Source: CAZVFE01 sp964626405 (lineage in GTDB: Bacteria > Bacteroidota > Bacteroidia > Cytophagales > Spirosomataceae). From it: a stretch of DNA of 17,670 nucleotides. Under the pieces are notes generated by a model. That model was not told the DNA's origin. It worked only from the letters and a program-made list of their open reading frames with translations, and made no database searches. Made by a program: the position numbers and the translations under genes. Below are positions 13,903 through 17,670 of the stretch, in pieces. The DNA lies in contig CAZVFE010000031.1 in assembly GCA_964626405.1 (NCBI GenBank), forward strand, positions 1 to 17,670. Reading direction: 5' to 3'. The stretch's first letter is position 1. Each line of letters starts with the position of its first letter.

Positions 13903-16607
13903 TCTTTTGTCAAAAATTCATCTAAGTTAATTAATGCGGAAGCAAGTGTCTGATAGGATTTCAAACTTATTTCCTCCTTTTTAAAATTGAATTCTTCTTT
14001 AGAAAATTCATTTTCTGCTTTATGATAAAGATTTTCTAATATAATTAATTTTTTAGGAGAAATATCTTTGAATACGAGTTTTTTATAGGTTTTGGAAATC
14101 CTTGTCTTTAAATCCGAATCAGGAATATTAAACATATCCTCACCAATTTTATTTGAAATTTCAACAAAGGCAGGATCATTCATCAATACCAAGGCTTGTA
14201 AAGGGGTATTGGTAGTAATTCTTCTAACAACACAAACTTCTCTACTTGGGGAATCAAAGGTAAATTGAGACGGATAAGGTCCTGTTCTTCTTGTAAAAAT
14301 ATAGATTGCTCTTCGATACTGTTCATCTGTAGTATCCTTTTCCCAGAATAAATTAGAATTTACTGCTTGCCAAACACCTTCGGGTTGGTAGGGCATTATT
14401 GGTTTGCCAAACATTTTAGGATTTAATAAACCTGAAACTGCTAAGGCTTGGTCTCTAATAATTTCAGAAGCCAATCTTGTTCTTGGGAAATAGGATAAAT
14501 AATTATTATTAGGATCTAATTTCTCAGATTTTTCTGTTCTATGAGAAGCTTGTTTATAGGTATTAGATAAAACAATTTCCTTGATTAAGTCTTTAGGCTT
14601 AAAATCATATTTATTAATAAATTCATAGGCCAAATAATCCAATAATGGCTGATTTGTAGGTTTTTCACCTTGCGAACCTAAATCTTCTAGCGTAAATACT
14701 ATACCTTTACCAAATAATTGTTCCCAAAAACGATTAACAATATTTCGAGCAAATAATGGATTATTGGGATCGGTGATCCAATAAGCCAAACCTAATCTAT
14801 TTTTGGGATATTGTTTTTTGAATTCATGCATAAAGGAAGGAACTTGGGGCTGAACTTCTTTTCCATGTACCAACCAATTTCCTCTTACAAATTCAAAGGT
14901 TTTTCTTTTATAATCCTCTTGCATTTCTAAATAAATGGGAAAATTAATCGATTTAATTTTCATGATTTCCTCAAAATTTTTCCATTGATTTTGATTTAAA
15001 TCTAATTCAGGAAATAAGGCAAACCATGAAATATTTATCACATCATTTCTTTTACCCCTTAATTTTGGATTCAATGCTTCCAAGTAAAAATCTACTTTTT
15101 CATCGAATTCTGGCATGTCAATTAAATCAAAATGAAACCCTTTTTTATTTAGGAAAATGGTTTTTACAATTCGACCATCTGGACTACCTAATCGGATATT
15201 TAATCTGCCCCCAGGTTCAGAAACACCATAATTAATCCACCACTTCTTTTTAAGTTTGGTTGTAATGGAAGGTAAACGACAAGTTCCTCCATCTCTTAAA
15301 CCAATTCTTACTCCACCATTCAAAGCACCTTTTTCAAAATTATCTGCATGGTGAGCATAAATACGAGGTTCATAAAACTGAATGAATTTTTTAATATAAT
15401 CTTTTTGATAGGAATCTTGTGTTTTTAGGCTTTGAATAAATTCATTAATTTGCTTTTCTTCCTCCTCAGAAAATGTACGATAAAAAGGCGCTTCATCTAT
15501 GGTATCTTCATCCCTCGTATTATTCAAAAAGGCCATGAATTTATAATATTCTTCATTTTTTATCGGATCATAAGGATGAGAATGACATTGTACACAACTA
15601 AAAGTTGTACCATGTAGTGCATCCCAGGTGGTATTTACTCTATCAAGAATTGCCGCAACTCTAAATTCCTCATCAACCGTCCCAGTTTCATCATTATTCA
15701 TTGTATTTCTATGAAAACCTGTAGCTATATAATCTCCTTTCGTCGGATTTTCCAATAAATCACCTGCCAATTGTTTGATAATAAAGTCTTTATAGGAAAT
15801 ATTTTCATTAAAAGATTTTATCACCCAATCTCTATAGGCCCAAATTGTCCTTCCATTATCTTTTTGATAGCCACGTGAATCAGAATAACGCGCTAAATCT
15901 AACCATTGACTTGCCCATTTTTCTCCAAATGAATTAGAAGCTAAAAGTGAGTCTACAATTTTTTCGTAGTTGGCATGACTACTATCCGACTTAAAGCGAT
16001 TGATTAATTCAATTGTAGGGGGAAGTCCTGTTAAATCTAAACTCAATCTTCTTATTAAAACTTCAGATTTAGCTTGAGGACTTGGTTCCAAACCAATCTC
16101 TTTCATTTTACTTAAAGTAAAAGCATCGATAGGGTTTTCATCAAAAGTTTTATTGAATAATTTTGAAAAAAAGTTTGAAACAGTTGGAATTGAAGGCTTT
16201 TTAATTGGTTCATATGCCCAATGACTTTCCCATTTCGCACCTTGGTCAACCCATTTTTTTAATATTTCTATTTCTTCTTTTGTTAAAGGAGGCTTTTTAT
16301 AAGGCATTCTTTCTTCAGGATCCTTAGCAGTAAGTCTGGAAATGAATTCTGATTGGTCTGCATGAAAGGGAATTATAGAAGGTTTGCCAGAAGCTGTAAC
16401 TTGAAAGGCTTCTTCTTCGAATAAAATACTAAATTTTCCTTGTTTTTTTACACCACCATGACATGAGATGCAATGTTTATTGAGGATAGGTTTTACTTGT
16501 TGGGAATAAGAAATTTCTTCTTTAAAAACAAATACATTTAAGACAAGGAATGCAAAAGCCAATCCTAATAATCCAAAAAGAATTTGTTTGAAGTTGAAAT
16601 TTTTCAT
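13899..16607 (-). CDS. Cytochrome c-like / DUF1549 / DUF1553 protein (PSCyt1-PSCyt2-PSD1 architecture)
   Basis: This 902-residue envelope protein has a membrane anchor or signal helix at about 9-27 (LFGLLGLAFAFLVLNVFVF), then a planctomycete-type cytochrome c domain with CISCH at 46-50 and a likely Met ligand M101 in ERMPYKKPPL. DUF1549 follows at about 158-365 (NPIDAFTLSKM, RRLSLDLTGLPPT, WLDLARYSDSRGY) and contains another CxxCH, CVQCH at 338-342. Residues about 456-533 (GGRLNIRLGSPDGR, then ISWFALFP) resemble a CBM6-type carbohydrate-binding sandwich inserted before DUF1553. DUF1553 spans about 602-890 (NPLFARNIVNRFWEQLFGKG, FTFDSPSRE, NTPLQALVLMNDPAF). The next gene, DUF1501, overlaps by 4 bases. 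The pair is often taken as a periplasmic redox unit linked to sugar or sulfated-glycan use, but substrate and reaction are unknown. Confidence 0.9.
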   Translation of the reverse strand: MKNFNFKQILFGLLGLAFAFLVLNVFVFKEEISYSQQVKPILNKHCISCHGGVKKQGKFSILFEEEAFQVTASGKPSIIPFHADQSEFISRLTAKDPEERMPYKKPPLTKEEIEILKKWVDQGAKWESHWAYEPIKKPSIPTVSNFFSKLFNKTFDENPIDAFTLSKMKEIGLEPSPQAKSEVLIRRLSLDLTGLPPTIELINRFKSDSSHANYEKIVDSLLASNSFGEKWASQWLDLARYSDSRGYQKDNGRTIWAYRDWVIKSFNENISYKDFIIKQLAGDLLENPTKGDYIATGFHRNTMNNDETGTVDEEFRVAAILDRVNTTWDALHGTTFSCVQCHSHPYDPIKNEEYYKFMAFLNNTRDEDTIDEAPFYRTFSEEEEKQINEFIQSLKTQDSYQKDYIKKFIQFYEPRIYAHHADNFEKGALNGGVRIGLRDGGTCRLPSITTKLKKKWWINYGVSEPGGRLNIRLGSPDGRIVKTIFLNKKGFHFDLIDMPEFDEKVDFYLEALNPKLRGKRNDVINISWFALFPELDLNQNQWKNFEEIMKIKSINFPIYLEMQEDYKRKTFEFVRGNWLVHGKEVQPQVPSFMHEFKKQYPKNRLGLAYWITDPNNPLFARNIVNRFWEQLFGKGIVFTLEDLGSQGEKPTNQPLLDYLAYEFINKYDFKPKDLIKEIVLSNTYKQASHRTEKSEKLDPNNNYLSYFPRTRLASEIIRDQALAVSGLLNPKMFGKPIMPYQPEGVWQAVNSNLFWEKDTTDEQYRRAIYIFTRRTGPYPSQFTFDSPSREVCVVRRITTNTPLQALVLMNDPAFVEISNKIGEDMFNIPDSDLKTRISKTYKKLVFKDISPKKLIILENLYHKAENEFSKEEFNFKKEEISLKSYQTLASALINLDEFLTKE

Positions 16608-16608
16608 T

Positions 16609-16676
16609 GTACAGGCTTATGATTTAAAAAGTCAATTCAAACTTGAATTTACTTAATATTTTATATAAACCTGTAC
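16609..16676. repeat. Nested inverted repeats between helicase stop and DUF1553 start
   Basis: Outer arms: GTACAGGCTTAT (16609-16620) and ATAAACCTGTAC (16665-16676) are complementary at 11 of 12 positions, and on minus-strand RNA the odd pair is a G-U wobble. Inner arms: AATTCAA-AC-TTGAATT (16634-16649) is a perfect 7-bp dyad, extended by AAGT/ACTT to 16629-16654 with one mismatch. Together they fill most of the 81-base gap. The outer arm ends 1 base before the DUF1553 start codon (16605-16607), so the fold would cover its ribosome-binding region. No T-run follows, so this is not a standard terminator. Confidence 0.75.
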
Positions 16677-16689
16677 TTTGAAATAATGT

Positions 16690-17670
16690 TTATTTTGTTT
16701 TAGCTAGCTCAACGTTTACACGCTTTCCTTTAATATGTGCGCCAATCATCTTATCTAAAACTTGGGATTTATATTCCTTTGGAATATCCACATAGGTATG
16801 CTTATCTTCAATTTGAATATGTCCTAATGCTGCTCCTGGTATACCAGTTTCACCAGCAATAGCTCCAACTATATTCGAAGGGGAAATTTTTTGATTGAAC
16901 CCTATATTGATAAATAATTTAACCATACCTTCATTCGTATAAGGTTTTCCTGACTTATCTGATCTAGGACCATTACCTCTTCCCTCTCCTCTTCTACCTC
17001 TGTCCCTATCTCTATCTCTTCCACGATCTCTATCTCTATCTCTACCTCCACGATCTCTATCTCTACCGCCTCTAGAATCTCTAGAATCTCTAGCCGAATC
17101 TCTGAATTTACGAGATTGACCTGGATCAAAACCTAATTGATTATCATCTAAGAATTCATTATCCTTCACTCCCATCAACATTTTAGTCATGGTAGCAATG
17201 ATTTGATCTGAAGAATATCCATTGGACTTTAATGTTTCAACAACATCTATGAATTGTCCATTATCAAAATTGGATTCAATCTGATTTTTGATATTATTAA
17301 CAAATAATTCCTTTTTAACATTGATGATATCTTTAAAAGAAGGAATATCTGCTTTTTCAATTTTAACCTTTGTATAGCGCATGATATCATTCATTCGAGA
17401 GATATCAGGGTAGGTAACCAAGCTAAATGCTATACCTTTTTTACCTGCTCTACCAGTTCTACCAATACGGTGTACATAATATTCAGAATCTAAAGGTACG
17501 TCGTAATTAATTACGCCATCCACATTATCAACATCTAAACCTCTTGCTGCAACGTCTGTGGCAACTAAAATATTTACCTGACCATTTCTAAATCGGTTCA
17601 TTACAATATTTCTTTGGTTCTGACGTAAATCACCGTGTAAACCTTCTGCATTATAACCTTTATTGATTAA
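16690..17670 (-). CDS. DEAD-box RNA helicase with DbpA-type RNA-binding domain (partial, N-terminus outside window)
   Basis: The C-terminal 326 residues of a DeaD/CsdA-like RNA helicase are visible; the frame is open through the right edge. The second RecA-like domain shows LHGDLRQNQRN, motif V ATDVAARGLDV, and motif VI HRIGRTGRAGKKG. A helical dimerisation-like region follows, then an Arg/Asp/Gly tract encoded at about 16986-17103 (many RD steps, GGRDRDRG), and finally a DbpA RNA-binding domain (VKLFINIGFNQKISPSNIVG, GIPGAALGHIQI, TYVDIP, KGKRVNVELAKTK). Such helicases unwind structured RNA in ribosome assembly and cold adaptation. The first in-frame ATG in the window (17601) is internal, not the true start. 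The gene ends 82 bases before the DUF1553 gene on the same strand. Confidence 0.94.
   Translation of the reverse strand, partial: LINKGYNAEGLHGDLRQNQRNIVMNRFRNGQVNILVATDVAARGLDVDNVDGVINYDVPLDSEYYVHRIGRTGRAGKKGIAFSLVTYPDISRMNDIMRYTKVKIEKADIPSFKDIINVKKELFVNNIKNQIESNFDNGQFIDVVETLKSNGYSSDQIIATMTKMLMGVKDNEFLDDNQLGFDPGQSRKFRDSARDSRDSRGGRDRDRGGRDRDRDRGRDRDRDRGRRGEGRGNGPRSDKSGKPYTNEGMVKLFINIGFNQKISPSNIVGAIAGETGIPGAALGHIQIEDKHTYVDIPKEYKSQVLDKMIGAHIKGKRVNVELAKTK
16986..17103 (-). repeat. Low-complexity repeat DNA encoding the Arg/Asp-rich helicase linker
   Basis: The plus strand here is almost wholly pyrimidine-rich, built from variants of the hexamer TCTATC and the nonamer TCTAGAATC (two tandem copies near 17072-17090). 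CCACGATCTCTATC occurs twice. On the coding strand these give RD, RDRG and DSR units. The hexamer and nonamer periods are multiples of three, so copy-number change would keep the frame and alter only linker length. Confidence 0.75.

Noticed and set aside
16609..16676. Intrinsic terminator of the helicase gene
   Set aside because: The stem is AT-rich in its inner part and has no U-run after it on the transcribed strand, so I record it as inverted repeats only.
16902..17129. 75-residue minus-strand frame rich in Glu, Ile and Val (EIEIVE repeats)
   Set aside because: It is another frame of the Arg/Asp repeat DNA in the helicase gene; the real frame has clear helicase and DbpA domains on both sides.

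Overview
The window looks like chromosomal DNA from an AT-rich member of the Bacteroidota. The clearest marker is the N-terminal third of a SprA-type translocon protein, which is specific to the type IX secretion system (T9SS). Supporting signs are starts mostly without Shine-Dalgarno sequences, exact Bacteroidota-type -7 boxes (TAnnTTTG), a Bacteroidota-style orphan MacB/FtsX permease, and a DUF1501/DUF1553 pair of the kind found in Planctomycetes and some Bacteroidota. The genus cannot be determined. Coding density is high and no tRNA, rRNA, IS element, phage gene or CRISPR array is visible.

Region 1 (1-5205, minus strand) is a tight run of six genes read right to left: DUF1232/YkvA-like protein, tatA, gatA, a LysM lytic transglycosylase, ruvA and sprA, which leaves the window. 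Gaps are 52, 10, 30, 5 and 12 bases, so one operon is likely. Four of the products act in or on the envelope: Tat pore, wall cleavage, T9SS channel and a small membrane protein. Region 2 (5206-7750) has malate dehydrogenase on the plus strand, a compound heptanucleotide repeat array, and a convergent MacB-like permease whose stop codon lies inside the array.

Region 3 (7751-12450) starts with a large FAD/Fe-S oxidoreductase of the YdiJ/D-lactate dehydrogenase type, coupled by a 1-base stop/start overlap to a small DUF4286-like gene. Then comes ung on the minus strand, only 6 bases head to head from apaG. apaG overlaps by 1 base a short gene that looks like a methyltransferase with its catalytic core deleted. 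Region 4 (12442-16607, minus) is a two-gene unit of a cytochrome-bearing DUF1549/DUF1553 protein and a Tat-signal DUF1501 lipoprotein, overlapping at ATGA. Region 5 (16690-17670, minus) is the C-terminal part of a DEAD-box RNA helicase with an Arg/Asp-rich linker and a DbpA-type RNA-binding domain.

I see no clear novel defence or mobile system. The most unusual items are the core-deleted methyltransferase relative, the heptamer array with its inverted ends, the nested dyad just upstream of the DUF1553 start codon, and the envelope-targeted DUF1553/DUF1501 pair, whose reaction is not established.
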